A stretch of 64,000 nucleotides of DNA from Chloracidobacterium thermophilum B (GCF_000226295.1 NC_016024.1:1781501-1845500), one strand, 5' to 3'. Positions 45,599 to 54,517 are shown, counted from the stretch's first letter. Numbers and translations: made by a program. The notes: generated by a model not told the origin, from the sequence alone.

Positions 45599-46275
45599 CG
45601 GAAATCAGGTCAGGCTACCCCGACCAGGTTTGAAGCCTAGCGCCGCCGTCCGGGAGCCGCCACAACCGGCGTCCGGGCAGGCGTCGTCGCCGTGGCGTCC
45701 TCGCCAGACGCGGCCTTCGGCGTCACAGGCTCATCGCGGACAACCCGCGCCGTCAGCTTGCCGTCGGCGTCAGGTACCACGTCAATGACCATCGTCCGAA
45801 TCACCTGCCGCTGCGTCTCAACGCTTTCCGTCGTTGAGACGGGGCCGACAATCGCCAGCACATTCACCAGCAGGCGAATCGGACCGGTCGAAGGCACCCG
45901 CACCCGGAAGAAGACACTCGTGGACTGCCCTGCCGCCAGCGGGCTAATCGGCACACCAGTGCCAACCGGCGGCTGCCCGTTGAGCGTGGTCTGGATGGAG
46001 CCAGCCTGCCCGCCAGTGTAGGCACACGGCCCGAAGTAGTCATCCGCCGACGCCAACCGGTGTGGATTGGGCGACGCCAGAATGACGGCGTTCGGATTGG
46101 TGAAGTTCGGGAAGCCCAGCCCTGTCACCTGAATGGCGATGTTGGAGAGAGGTGCTGCACCAATGTTGGTCAGCAGCCCAACCAGCGTCGCCTGCAACGG
46201 ATAGCCGGGGCAGCCAAACAGCGCCGTGGTTGCCGACGGGTAAATCAGCATCTGCACCTGCGAGTTGACGTTCGT
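45563..46275 (-). repeat. Direct repeat A copy 2: 3' end of nuclease 1 plus terminator
   Basis: Partner of 36551-37263. It supplies the C-terminal domain, stop and terminator of nuclease 1. At its inner end the sequences diverge abruptly, and the nuclease reading continues in phase into the catalytic domain. Confidence 0.9.
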
Positions 46276-49200
46276 TGGTGTTTGAATCACCACCCGCTTC
46301 GGGTCGTGGTCAGACAAGCGCCTGGGTGACAACGGATTGTTGCGGTCCACTTCCGGGAAATCCGCGTTGACCCGCGCCGTTTCAGAGAAGGCAATCCCCG
46401 CCAGATTCGGCGTCACTGCCACCTGGTCTAGCGTCTGGGCACTGCCGTCAAACAGGAAGGAATAGTTCGACGAGTTCACCGCCGTCCCTGTCAGGCTCAC
46501 CAGCGGCGGCGTCGGTGGATTCCACGCGGCCGTCGGTGCCAGCACGACCCGGGTATCATTTGCGCCGCTGGTCGGCGGCGTCGGCGCATTGCCCAGAATC
46601 GTGTTGTAGATGTCCGCGTAACCGTCGTTGAACTGGAAGCCGTTGAAGTCGCCGATGACCACCATGCGCTCATTCGGATTCAGTATCTGTCGCTGGCGAA
46701 TGAGGTTAGCGACGAACTCGGCCTGCAACTGCCGCTTGTGGCGTACCCGGTAGCCCTCATTCGGATAGCCGTTGACGGGAGAACCGCCGGTGTCAATGTT
46801 TCTCAGTGAACGCTGGTGCAGGTTGATGACCGTAAACGCAAAGCCCCCCAGCGCCCCTCGCAAGATGACCGGCGGACGGTCGTTGAGAATCGCCGTCGAA
46901 CTGTCCGGCCGCACATACGTATCGGCCGCCCCCACCTGCGTCACACTGCTGACGGTGATGCGGTTGGTGTTGACCAGATAGGCTACCGCAATCCCGCCCA
47001 CGTCATTGGTCGGGAAGATGTACCCCACGTAAAACGGCAGCGCCGGGTTGCTGTTTGTGGGATTGCTGTTGTCCGTGTTGAGCCGCGCCGCCATGTCGTT
47101 GATGACAACGGTCAGGTTGTCCGTCGGCGCTTCCACTTCCTGCAACCCAATCACATCCGGGTTGCGCAGAATGTTCCGCACCTGAAGCGAAAACTTGCTG
47201 AGGCGATTGCTGTACGCCGTCGGCGTCAATACCGGTTCGCTCCGCCCCGGATCATTGCGGTCATCAAAAAACCGCTCCAGGTTCATCGAGGCAATTGTCA
47301 AGTCGGTCGGCGGACGTACCGCCAGCGGAATCGCTTCACCCACACCCGGCGCACCACTGTTGGAAAACACCGGCGGATTGGCTGCCTCCGGCAAAATCGT
47401 AAACGTGCGGAAGCTATAGTCCAGCGCCCCAACCAGATTCGTCACAATGGCCGGATAGGGCGTACTTGGGTCAAAATCCCCCGACGGCACGTTGAGCGCC
47501 GTCGTGCCGGGTTGCGCCGTGCTGTCCACCCGCAGCAACTCCGGGTTGGCATCCCAGCGCGGCACGTTGACCGGCGGCGGCAACGTCCCCGTCACTCCGC
47601 CATTGGGAACAGTGTCCGGGAAGCGGATGCCCGGCTCACGAAACGGACGGTCGGCGCAAAAGCCGCTGCCGCACACCTCCGCCACAACGCCAAAAAACCG
47701 CCCGTTCGTCGTTGATGTGGCATTCGTTTCATTGATGAAACCGCCGGTGGGCGACACCACCGCCAGATGCTGCACTGCCACCCGCATCCCCTCAAACCGC
47801 TCGTAGCGCAACGGCAGGGTCGGCTCCAGTGGCGACGGCGTGCTGGCAATGGCCGGAGTGATGACCGTCGGTGCCGGCAAGGGAACACTGCACGCCAGCC
47901 GGGCAATCGTCAGTGACCCCGAAAGCTGCGTCACCGACGGCTGCTGCGGGTCAGCCGCGGGGACAAACTCATTGACCGTACCCCGTACCCGCACCAGGTT
48001 CCCAATCTGCACCGGCGGCGTGCTGCCCGTGAACACAAACAGCCCTTCGGACGTGTTCGGATTGCCGTCATCGAGCGCAGAGCCGTCCGGCGTCTGGATG
48101 AAAAACCCGTTGCTGCGCAGCCCATACACTACGCCTTCGGTCGTCTGCACCGTGCTGACCAGCGGCGAGGTGTTGCCTGTCCCCTGAATCTGGTTGATGG
48201 GCGTGACCGGTGTTGCCGCCACGACGTTGACCGTCATCGTGCAATCGGCGGTTTGGGGCGGGGTGTCGTTGTTGGACCAGCGGACAACAACGCTGTAGCT
48301 CCCAACTGGCACGGTGTTGGCAATCTGCAGGGTGGCCGTGGCTGTGCCGCCGACGCCGGTTGCCGGAACAAAGTCCACAATGGAGAAGCCAGCCGTGGGT
48401 GGCGTGACACTGAAGACGACGGCGCTGTTGACGATGCTGTCGCTATCTGTGGCGCTCAAGCCGCAGGCAACAGCAGTCGTTCCCTGAAACGCCGCCACCG
48501 TCCCCGGACACGACGGCACAATCGGTGCGGTTGGCGGCGGACCGCCGCCGGTCAGCGTGAAGTTGTCAATGCCGAAGCTGTCACGGCTGCCGGAGCCGGT
48601 TGAAGCACTCAGCGCCACGATGCGGAAGAAGACACTGGGCTGGTTGCTCACCTCGGCCGACTGCGTTGGCGACAGCGTCACAGAGATGTTGGTGTTGCCC
48701 CACGTGCCGGGGTCAGTGTAGGTAGCGAGCGTCACGAAGGACGTTGGGTTTGCGCCGACGCCATATTGCAGCGTCCAGGTCGTACTGCGCGTCTGAACGC
48801 TCAGCATCTGGGCATCGAAGCTGATGGCGGTGATGGTCTCCCCGGTTGTATTCCGCTGGTAGGTAAAAGCCGCGCCGGGGTCGCCGAACGTTCCGGTCTG
48901 CCGGATGCCCAGCGCCCGGTCCGGGGCGCTGTTTTGGGTCGCGTCGGGCGTTGAGGCATTGAAACCGGCGTTGTTGGCCGAGGCAAAGTTTTTGAAGGCC
49001 CCGCTGGTGTTTCCCCAAGGTATGGAAGCGGTTGAAAATGAAACCGGCGTGCCAAGTGAGGATGCTGTCGCGCCGGTGTTCACCGTCCAGCCGGATGGCA
49101 GACCGCTGCCGATGCCGTCAAAGGTTTCGACATAGGGGATCATCGTCGTGGCCGGGACGGCCGGCGCCGCTGTGGAAGGACGGGCGGCGGTGTTGGCGCT

Positions 49201-49308
49201 CATCGGCCGCGACCACGGCCCATACACCGCGAGCAGCGCACAGGCCATACCAATCACGAACACTGACGCCACATAGCGCCAGCGCGTCCGATTCATCGTA
49301 ATGTGCAT
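45637..49308 (-). CDS. Giant exported EEP-family nuclease 1 with shared C-terminal domain
   Basis: A 1223-residue secreted nuclease of the ExeM/NucH type. Signal anchor at about 10-32 (YVASVFVIGMACALLAVYG); jelly-roll-like domain (about 55-255, FDGIGSGLPSGWTVN); an Ig-like linker; an OB-like domain (about 370-490, INQIQGTGNTSPLVSTVQTT); then the exonuclease/endonuclease/phosphatase domain (about 675-1013) with IGLQEVEAP, IGDFNGFQ and LSDHDPKRVVI as metal and catalytic motifs; finally the C-terminal domain (about 1016-1223) ending APGRRR. It probably degrades extracellular DNA for phosphate or nucleosides. Its middle is identical over about 1.19 kb to nuclease 2. Confidence 0.92.
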   Translation of the reverse strand: MHITMNRTRWRYVASVFVIGMACALLAVYGPWSRPMSANTAARPSTAAPAVPATTMIPYVETFDGIGSGLPSGWTVNTGATASSLGTPVSFSTASIPWGNTSGAFKNFASANNAGFNASTPDATQNSAPDRALGIRQTGTFGDPGAAFTYQRNTTGETITAISFDAQMLSVQTRSTTWTLQYGVGANPTSFVTLATYTDPGTWGNTNISVTLSPTQSAEVSNQPSVFFRIVALSASTGSGSRDSFGIDNFTLTGGGPPPTAPIVPSCPGTVAAFQGTTAVACGLSATDSDSIVNSAVVFSVTPPTAGFSIVDFVPATGVGGTATATLQIANTVPVGSYSVVVRWSNNDTPPQTADCTMTVNVVAATPVTPINQIQGTGNTSPLVSTVQTTEGVVYGLRSNGFFIQTPDGSALDDGNPNTSEGLFVFTGSTPPVQIGNLVRVRGTVNEFVPAADPQQPSVTQLSGSLTIARLACSVPLPAPTVITPAIASTPSPLEPTLPLRYERFEGMRVAVQHLAVVSPTGGFINETNATSTTNGRFFGVVAEVCGSGFCADRPFREPGIRFPDTVPNGGVTGTLPPPVNVPRWDANPELLRVDSTAQPGTTALNVPSGDFDPSTPYPAIVTNLVGALDYSFRTFTILPEAANPPVFSNSGAPGVGEAIPLAVRPPTDLTIASMNLERFFDDRNDPGRSEPVLTPTAYSNRLSKFSLQVRNILRNPDVIGLQEVEAPTDNLTVVINDMAARLNTDNSNPTNSNPALPFYVGYIFPTNDVGGIAVAYLVNTNRITVSSVTQVGAADTYVRPDSSTAILNDRPPVILRGALGGFAFTVINLHQRSLRNIDTGGSPVNGYPNEGYRVRHKRQLQAEFVANLIRQRQILNPNERMVVIGDFNGFQFNDGYADIYNTILGNAPTPPTSGANDTRVVLAPTAAWNPPTPPLVSLTGTAVNSSNYSFLFDGSAQTLDQVAVTPNLAGIAFSETARVNADFPEVDRNNPLSPRRLSDHDPKRVVIQTPTNVNSQVQMLIYPSATTALFGCPGYPLQATLVGLLTNIGAAPLSNIAIQVTGLGFPNFTNPNAVILASPNPHRLASADDYFGPCAYTGGQAGSIQTTLNGQPPVGTGVPISPLAAGQSTSVFFRVRVPSTGPIRLLVNVLAIVGPVSTTESVETQRQVIRTMVIDVVPDADGKLTARVVRDEPVTPKAASGEDATATTPARTPVVAAPGRRR
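47096..48288 (-). repeat. Direct repeat B copy 1: identical tract in nuclease 1
   Basis: 1193 bp that match 51054-52246 without a visible difference, at a constant offset of 3958. They code for the OB-like domain and the first part of the EEP domain (up to the Q-E-V-E motif region). Differences reappear at 47095 and 48289 on the two sides. Confidence 0.9.
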
Positions 49309-49355
49309 ATTGACTTCAACTCCTGAGTCGGTACTGCACGGCTAACGGGTATCTA

Positions 49356-49430
49356 CGCCGCAGGCAGCCGGGCAGTGGAAGAGAAAGTTCATTGAGGACA
49401 ACTGGACATTGTGTAGAGTGTCCCAACCTT
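49356..49430 (-). promoter_or_regulatory. Conserved upstream block of nuclease 1
   Basis: From AAGGTTGGGA (ending 49430 on the plus strand) toward the start codon, the minus-strand sequence is shared with the region before nuclease 2, including TGAACTTTCT and TTCCACTG pieces. Beyond 49430 the two regions diverge at once, as expected at the upstream edge of a promoter or shared control site. No canonical -35/-10 pair was fixed. Confidence 0.45.
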
Positions 49431-49558
49431 ATGCCCGCTGTGTAAACGACACGTTACCGGCAGAGCGGTTTTTTTCAGTGTTTGTGCGCTGGTGCCCGCA
49501 GTGCTTCTCCACAGCTTTTCGTCCACAGAGGGCATTCACACCCCCTCTGAAAAGCACA

Positions 49559-49590
49559 TTGGGTGGCAGGGATGCGCCCCCACCACCCAA
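49559..49590 (-). terminator. Possible terminator of nuclease 2
   Basis: TTGGGTGG (49559-49566) and CCACCCAA (49583-49590) pair exactly around a 16-base GC-rich loop, 29-60 bp after the nuclease 2 stop. There is no long T tract on the minus strand (only a CTTTTC), so it is a weak or factor-dependent candidate. Confidence 0.4.
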
Positions 49591-49618
49591 CGGTAAGATG
49601 CAGGTTCAAAACCGACGG

Positions 49619-52600
49619 CTACCGCCGACGACCAAACCGCGTTCCAGGTATTGCCGTACCGGAAGTCAGCGGCGCTACTGTCAGCCGCCCTTTGTCCTGC
49701 AGCAGTTCAAAGCCGAAACCTGTCCCTTTCAGCGGCACGGTCGTTGCCATCACCAGCCCCGGTGCCTGCCCTTCGTTCAACGCCACCGGGCAGGCCGTCC
49801 CGCCAACCCCGAAGACGTTGACAAAGAACCGCAGCCGCCGCACACCTGGCAAGGCAAGACGAAGGGTTATTACTCGCGACTCTCTTGGATTGAGAGTGCC
49901 AATTGGTGTGTTGCTGCCAATCGGCGCCTGACCATCAACCGTGGACTGGTTCGCGCCAGCCTGCCCGCCGCTGCTGCACGTAGCCCCATCGGCTGTCAGC
50001 AGACGATGGGGATTGACCGCAGGCACTATCACGCCAGTTGGTGTGCCGTCGGGATACCCCAGGCCTGCCACCTGCACGGAAACATTTGAAATGGTTTGCG
50101 TGCTTGTGTTTGTCAGAACTGCCCTGAGCACGAGGTCGCCAGCATAGTTTGGCGCTCCGCAGAGGCTACCTGCCAATAACTGCTCAGCGATGTTGAGCGC
50201 CACCCGGCAGTTCTGAAGCACCGGCGTCGCCGGTGGCACCGAAATGACTACCCGCTTCGGGTCGTGGTCAGACAAGCGCCTGGGTGACAATGGATTGTTG
50301 CGGTCCACCTCCGGGAAATCCGCGTTGACCCGCGCCGTTTCAGAGAAGGCAATGCCCGACAGGTTTTGGGTGACTGCCACCTGATCAAGCGTCTGTGCGC
50401 TGCCATCGAAGAGGAAGGAATAGTTCGATGAGTTGGTCGTTGTCCCGGTCAAGCTTACGAGCGGCGGTGTCGGCGGATTCCACGCCGCCGTCGGTGCCAA
50501 CACGACACGGCTATCGTTCGTGCCGCTGGTCGGCGGCGTCGGTGGATTGCCCAGAATCGTGTTGTAGATGTCGGCGTACCCGTCGTTGAACTGGAAGCCG
50601 TTGAAATCCCCAATGACCACCATCCGCTCGTTCGGATTGGCAAGCTGCCGCTGCCGAATCAGATTTGCCACAAACTCCGCCTGTACCTGCCGCCTGTGCC
50701 GTACCTGGTAGCCCTCATTCGGATAGCCGTTGACGGGACTACCGCCCGTGGCAATGTCATTCAACGAACGCTGGTGCACGTTGATGACCGTAAACGCAAA
50801 ATCCCCCAACGCGCCCTGCAGAATAATCGGTGGACGGTCGTTGAGAACGACCGTTGAGCCATTGGGCCGCACATACGTGTCCGCCACCCCAACCTGCGTC
50901 ACACTGCCGACCGTGATGCGGTTGGTGTTGACCAGATAGGCTACCGCAATGCCGCCAAAGTCATTCGTCGGGAAGATGTAACCGGCATAGAACGGCAGCG
51001 CCGGGTTGCTGTTTGTGGGATTGCCATTGTCTGCATTGAGCCGCGCCGCCATATCGTTGATGACAACGGTCAGGTTGTCCGTCGGCGCTTCCACTTCCTG
51101 CAACCCAATCACATCCGGGTTGCGCAGAATGTTCCGCACCTGAAGCGAAAACTTGCTGAGGCGATTGCTGTACGCCGTCGGCGTCAATACCGGTTCGCTC
51201 CGCCCCGGATCATTGCGGTCATCAAAAAACCGCTCCAGGTTCATCGAGGCAATTGTCAAGTCGGTCGGCGGACGTACCGCCAGCGGAATCGCTTCACCCA
51301 CACCCGGCGCACCACTGTTGGAAAACACCGGCGGATTGGCTGCCTCCGGCAAAATCGTAAACGTGCGGAAGCTATAGTCCAGCGCCCCAACCAGATTCGT
51401 CACAATGGCCGGATAGGGCGTACTTGGGTCAAAATCCCCCGACGGCACGTTGAGCGCCGTCGTGCCGGGTTGCGCCGTGCTGTCCACCCGCAGCAACTCC
51501 GGGTTGGCATCCCAGCGCGGCACGTTGACCGGCGGCGGCAACGTCCCCGTCACTCCGCCATTGGGAACAGTGTCCGGGAAGCGGATGCCCGGCTCACGAA
51601 ACGGACGGTCGGCGCAAAAGCCGCTGCCGCACACCTCCGCCACAACGCCAAAAAACCGCCCGTTCGTCGTTGATGTGGCATTCGTTTCATTGATGAAACC
51701 GCCGGTGGGCGACACCACCGCCAGATGCTGCACTGCCACCCGCATCCCCTCAAACCGCTCGTAGCGCAACGGCAGGGTCGGCTCCAGTGGCGACGGCGTG
51801 CTGGCAATGGCCGGAGTGATGACCGTCGGTGCCGGCAAGGGAACACTGCACGCCAGCCGGGCAATCGTCAGTGACCCCGAAAGCTGCGTCACCGACGGCT
51901 GCTGCGGGTCAGCCGCGGGGACAAACTCATTGACCGTACCCCGTACCCGCACCAGGTTCCCAATCTGCACCGGCGGCGTGCTGCCCGTGAACACAAACAG
52001 CCCTTCGGACGTGTTCGGATTGCCGTCATCGAGCGCAGAGCCGTCCGGCGTCTGGATGAAAAACCCGTTGCTGCGCAGCCCATACACTACGCCTTCGGTC
52101 GTCTGCACCGTGCTGACCAGCGGCGAGGTGTTGCCTGTCCCCTGAATCTGGTTGATGGGCGTGACCGGTGTTGCCGCCACGACGTTGACCGTCATCGTGC
52201 AATCGGCGGTTTGGGGCGGGGTGTCGTTGTTGGACCAGCGGACAACGACGCTGTAGGTCCCGGTCGGGACGGTGTTGGCAATCTGCAGGGTGGCCGTGGC
52301 CGTGCCACCAGGGCCGGTTGCCGGGACGAAGCCCACGATGGAAAAGCCGGTTGTGGGCGGCGTCACGCTGAAGACCGTAGCGTTGTTAATGATGCTGCTG
52401 GTGGAAGTGGCGCTCAGCCCGCAGGCAACAGCGGTCGTTCCCTGAAACGCCGCCACCGTCCCCGGACACGACGGCACAATCGGCCCAGTCGGCGGTGGGC
52501 TGCTGGTCAGGGTGAAGTTGTCAATGCCAAAGCTGTCACGGTTGCCGGAGCCGCTTGAAGCACTCAGCGCCACGATGCGGAAGAAGACACTGGGCTGGTT

Positions 52601-53266
52601 GCTGACCTCGGCTGATTGCGTTGGCGACAGCGTCACAGAGATGTTGGTGTTGCCCCACGTGCCGGGGTCAGTGTAGGTGGCCAGCGTTACGAAGGACGTT
52701 GGGTTTGCGCCGACGCCGTATTGCAGCGTCCAGGTTGTGCTGCGCGGCTGGACGCTCAGCATCTGGGCATTGAAGCTGACAGCGGTGATGGTTTCCCCGG
52801 TCGTATTCCGCTGGTAGGTAAAAGCCGCGCCGGGGTCGCCGAACGTTCCGGTCTGCCGGATGCCCAGCGCCCGGTCCGGGGCGCTGTTTTGGGTCGCGTC
52901 GGGCGTTGAGGCATTGAAACCGGCGTTGTTGGCCGAGGCAAAGTTTTTGAAGGCCCCGCTCACATTTCCCCAGTCTATGGGCGTGGTTGAAAATGAAACC
53001 GGCGTGCCAAGTGAGGCTGCCGTGGCATCGGTCCGCACTGTCCAGCCGGGCGGCAAACCGCTGCCGATGCCATTGAAGTTTTCAGCATAGATTGTTGTCG
53101 TTTTTGTCGCCAGAACGGTCGGTATGGTCCTTGTGCGCTCAGCGGCCGTGTCGGCGCTCAGCGGCCATTGCCACGGCCCATACACGGCAAGCAGCCCACA
53201 GGCCGCACCAATCACGAACACTGACGCCACGTAACGCCAGCGCATCTGATTTATCACGACGTGCAT
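49619..53266 (-). CDS. Giant exported EEP-family nuclease 2
   Basis: A 1215-residue paralogue of nuclease 1 with the same domain order: signal anchor (YVASVFVIGAACGLLAVYG), jelly-roll-like domain (FNGIGSGLPPGWTVR), Ig-like linker, OB-like domain, EEP domain (about 672-1009 with IGLQEVEAP, IGDFNGFQ, LSDHDPKRVVI) and a C-terminal domain (about 1010-1215). That last domain is only distantly like the one of nuclease 1: it keeps QVAGLGYP, NPHRL, SGGQAG and GQAPIG and ends TRFGRRR. It likely has the same extracellular nuclease role. Tandem with nuclease 1, each with its own leader. Confidence 0.92.
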   Translation of the reverse strand: MHVVINQMRWRYVASVFVIGAACGLLAVYGPWQWPLSADTAAERTRTIPTVLATKTTTIYAENFNGIGSGLPPGWTVRTDATAASLGTPVSFSTTPIDWGNVSGAFKNFASANNAGFNASTPDATQNSAPDRALGIRQTGTFGDPGAAFTYQRNTTGETITAVSFNAQMLSVQPRSTTWTLQYGVGANPTSFVTLATYTDPGTWGNTNISVTLSPTQSAEVSNQPSVFFRIVALSASSGSGNRDSFGIDNFTLTSSPPPTGPIVPSCPGTVAAFQGTTAVACGLSATSTSSIINNATVFSVTPPTTGFSIVGFVPATGPGGTATATLQIANTVPTGTYSVVVRWSNNDTPPQTADCTMTVNVVAATPVTPINQIQGTGNTSPLVSTVQTTEGVVYGLRSNGFFIQTPDGSALDDGNPNTSEGLFVFTGSTPPVQIGNLVRVRGTVNEFVPAADPQQPSVTQLSGSLTIARLACSVPLPAPTVITPAIASTPSPLEPTLPLRYERFEGMRVAVQHLAVVSPTGGFINETNATSTTNGRFFGVVAEVCGSGFCADRPFREPGIRFPDTVPNGGVTGTLPPPVNVPRWDANPELLRVDSTAQPGTTALNVPSGDFDPSTPYPAIVTNLVGALDYSFRTFTILPEAANPPVFSNSGAPGVGEAIPLAVRPPTDLTIASMNLERFFDDRNDPGRSEPVLTPTAYSNRLSKFSLQVRNILRNPDVIGLQEVEAPTDNLTVVINDMAARLNADNGNPTNSNPALPFYAGYIFPTNDFGGIAVAYLVNTNRITVGSVTQVGVADTYVRPNGSTVVLNDRPPIILQGALGDFAFTVINVHQRSLNDIATGGSPVNGYPNEGYQVRHRRQVQAEFVANLIRQRQLANPNERMVVIGDFNGFQFNDGYADIYNTILGNPPTPPTSGTNDSRVVLAPTAAWNPPTPPLVSLTGTTTNSSNYSFLFDGSAQTLDQVAVTQNLSGIAFSETARVNADFPEVDRNNPLSPRRLSDHDPKRVVISVPPATPVLQNCRVALNIAEQLLAGSLCGAPNYAGDLVLRAVLTNTSTQTISNVSVQVAGLGYPDGTPTGVIVPAVNPHRLLTADGATCSSGGQAGANQSTVDGQAPIGSNTPIGTLNPRESRVITLRLALPGVRRLRFFVNVFGVGGTACPVALNEGQAPGLVMATTVPLKGTGFGFELLQDKGRLTVAPLTSGTAIPGTRFGRRR
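51054..52246 (-). repeat. Direct repeat B copy 2: identical tract in nuclease 2
   Basis: Partner of 47096-48288. Flanking parts of the two genes differ at many third positions and some amino acids (for example NTDNSNPTNSNPALPFYVGY against NADNGNPTNSNPALPFYAGY), so the identity is local. Confidence 0.9.
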
Positions 53267-53773
53267 AATGGCTTTAGCTCCCGGTCTATACTGCGCCGGC
53301 TAACCGGGCACCTATGCCGCAGGCAGCCGGACAGTGGAAAAAGAAAGTTCATCAAGTGCATACGGACACGGCATAGAGTATCCCAACCTTCACAAATTGC
53401 AGCCTTTTGTTTTATGCAGGTATGAGGATTACACGCGATGGCTTCGGCTGGAGCTGACCTGCGTGATGGTCTTGAGCACTTGCCCTTTGGACACCCTTCC
53501 CCGCCTGGCTGCGCTGCTGGTTTCATTTCGGCGCTGGCTATGTTGCCGTGGGAGTGCTTTGAAAAACCCTTCATTCGACATGGACAGCCGTTTCGCTATG
53601 ATTTACCGGCATAGGACCATAACCCGGTTTGGGCTTATTCAGGTGGTGAGCGGGCCAGGCCCAACGCACCCTGGGCGTCTGCCAGGCAACCTGGTATGTG
53701 CTACCGTTCACGTAACCGGGTTTTGAAACCTGCCGCCGCAAGACCTAATTCTGCACCTGTGGGGACTCCACAC
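53267..53773. other. Divergent region upstream of nuclease 2
   Basis: About 507 bases between nuclease 2 (minus) and the YbjN-like gene (plus). The part next to nuclease 2 holds the conserved block described separately. An open frame runs through on the plus strand into the next gene but has no family-like sequence before its ATG at 53774. Promoters in both directions are expected; none was fixed. Confidence 0.5.
53315..53390 (-). promoter_or_regulatory. Conserved upstream block of nuclease 2
   Basis: Counterpart of 49356-49430. Both start at AAGGTTGGGA on the minus strand and end near CCGGCTGCCTGCGG, about 50 bp before the start codon. The two blocks differ by scattered substitutions, so they diverged earlier than the identical coding tract. 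Confidence 0.45.
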
Positions 53774-54517
53774 ATGATGCGTAACCCGATGTTGGCTGCC
53801 TTGGCCATGCTGCTGCTTGGGCCGTCAGGTCCGGTAGCCCAAGAAACCGGCCCGAATCGTCCGAAAACTGCCCCCGGCAGCGGAGCGCCGCGCACGACCC
53901 CATCTGCACCCCAGTCCAAACCGCCGGCCCCCAGGCCAGCCGGACAGACACCAGCGGAGACAGAAGCCGCGCCCAAATCCAAACCCATGCACGAAACCCT
54001 GCGCGGCTACCTGCGCCAGATCAAGGGCGTCCGGCTGGAGCGTGCCGACAAAGACCCCAACACCATCGTCAGCCACTACACCGCAACCACCGGCGAAACC
54101 TTTGACATCGTGGTGATTCATTCGCCGCGCAAGAAAATGGTCGGACTGTATTCCTATGCGTTTGGCAACGTTGCCGAGGCCAAGAACGCCGATGCCCTGC
54201 GTGCGCTGCTACTCAGTGCCAACGAAGCCCTGGCCTTTGGAAGTTTCTTTGTCGATCGCGAGCAGGACATTGGGCTGAAGTGGTCGCTGCGTACCGAAAC
54301 ACCAATTACGTTCGAGGCGTTCCAGACGGTGTACCTGGGACTGGCTGCCGCCGCCAGGGAATACGGGCCGCAGATTGCCGACTGCATGAAGGGCAAAGCG
54401 AAGGAAGAGGAAAGCGATTCCACCACTCCTCCACCACGCGATGATGAAGAAAACGGAGCCGACAGCCCGGCACCTTCCAAAGTCACGCGCGAGCGGCGCG
54501 TGCGCAATCCGCAATAA
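53774..54517 (+). CDS. Exported YbjN-domain-like protein
   Basis: A 247-residue protein. A signal peptide covers about 1-22 (LAALAMLLLGPSGPVAQ), followed by a Pro-rich linker to about 70 and a folded domain (about 75-205) with LRGYLRQIKGVRLERADKDP, ALRALLLSANEALAFGSFFV and FEAFQTVYLGLAAAAREYGP, which follows the YbjN/type III chaperone-like fold. The C-terminal tail is acidic then basic. Function unknown. It ends 4 bp before the GTG start of hisG, so the two may be co-transcribed. Confidence 0.7.
   Translation: MMRNPMLAALAMLLLGPSGPVAQETGPNRPKTAPGSGAPRTTPSAPQSKPPAPRPAGQTPAETEAAPKSKPMHETLRGYLRQIKGVRLERADKDPNTIVSHYTATTGETFDIVVIHSPRKKMVGLYSYAFGNVAEAKNADALRALLLSANEALAFGSFFVDREQDIGLKWSLRTETPITFEAFQTVYLGLAAAAREYGPQIADCMKGKAKEEESDSTTPPPRDDEENGADSPAPSKVTRERRVRNPQ

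Larger units (their letters stand above)
49309..49618 (-). other. Intergenic region between the two nuclease genes
   Basis: These 310 bases contain the leader of nuclease 1 (a block at 49356-49430 conserved with 53315-53390) and an 8-bp inverted repeat (49559-49590) shortly after the nuclease 2 stop. No gene is recognised. Each nuclease therefore probably has its own promoter. Confidence 0.55.

Noticed and set aside
36551-52246. Large direct repeats as insertion sequences or a transposon
   Set aside because: No transposase, terminal inverted repeats or target duplications; boundaries follow protein domains and gene ends, so recombination between genes fits better.
45692-52558. Repeated plus-strand frames opposite both nucleases (for example 47840-48187 and 51798-52145)
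   Set aside because: They occur as identical copies only because the nuclease genes are duplicated; they are antisense shadows.
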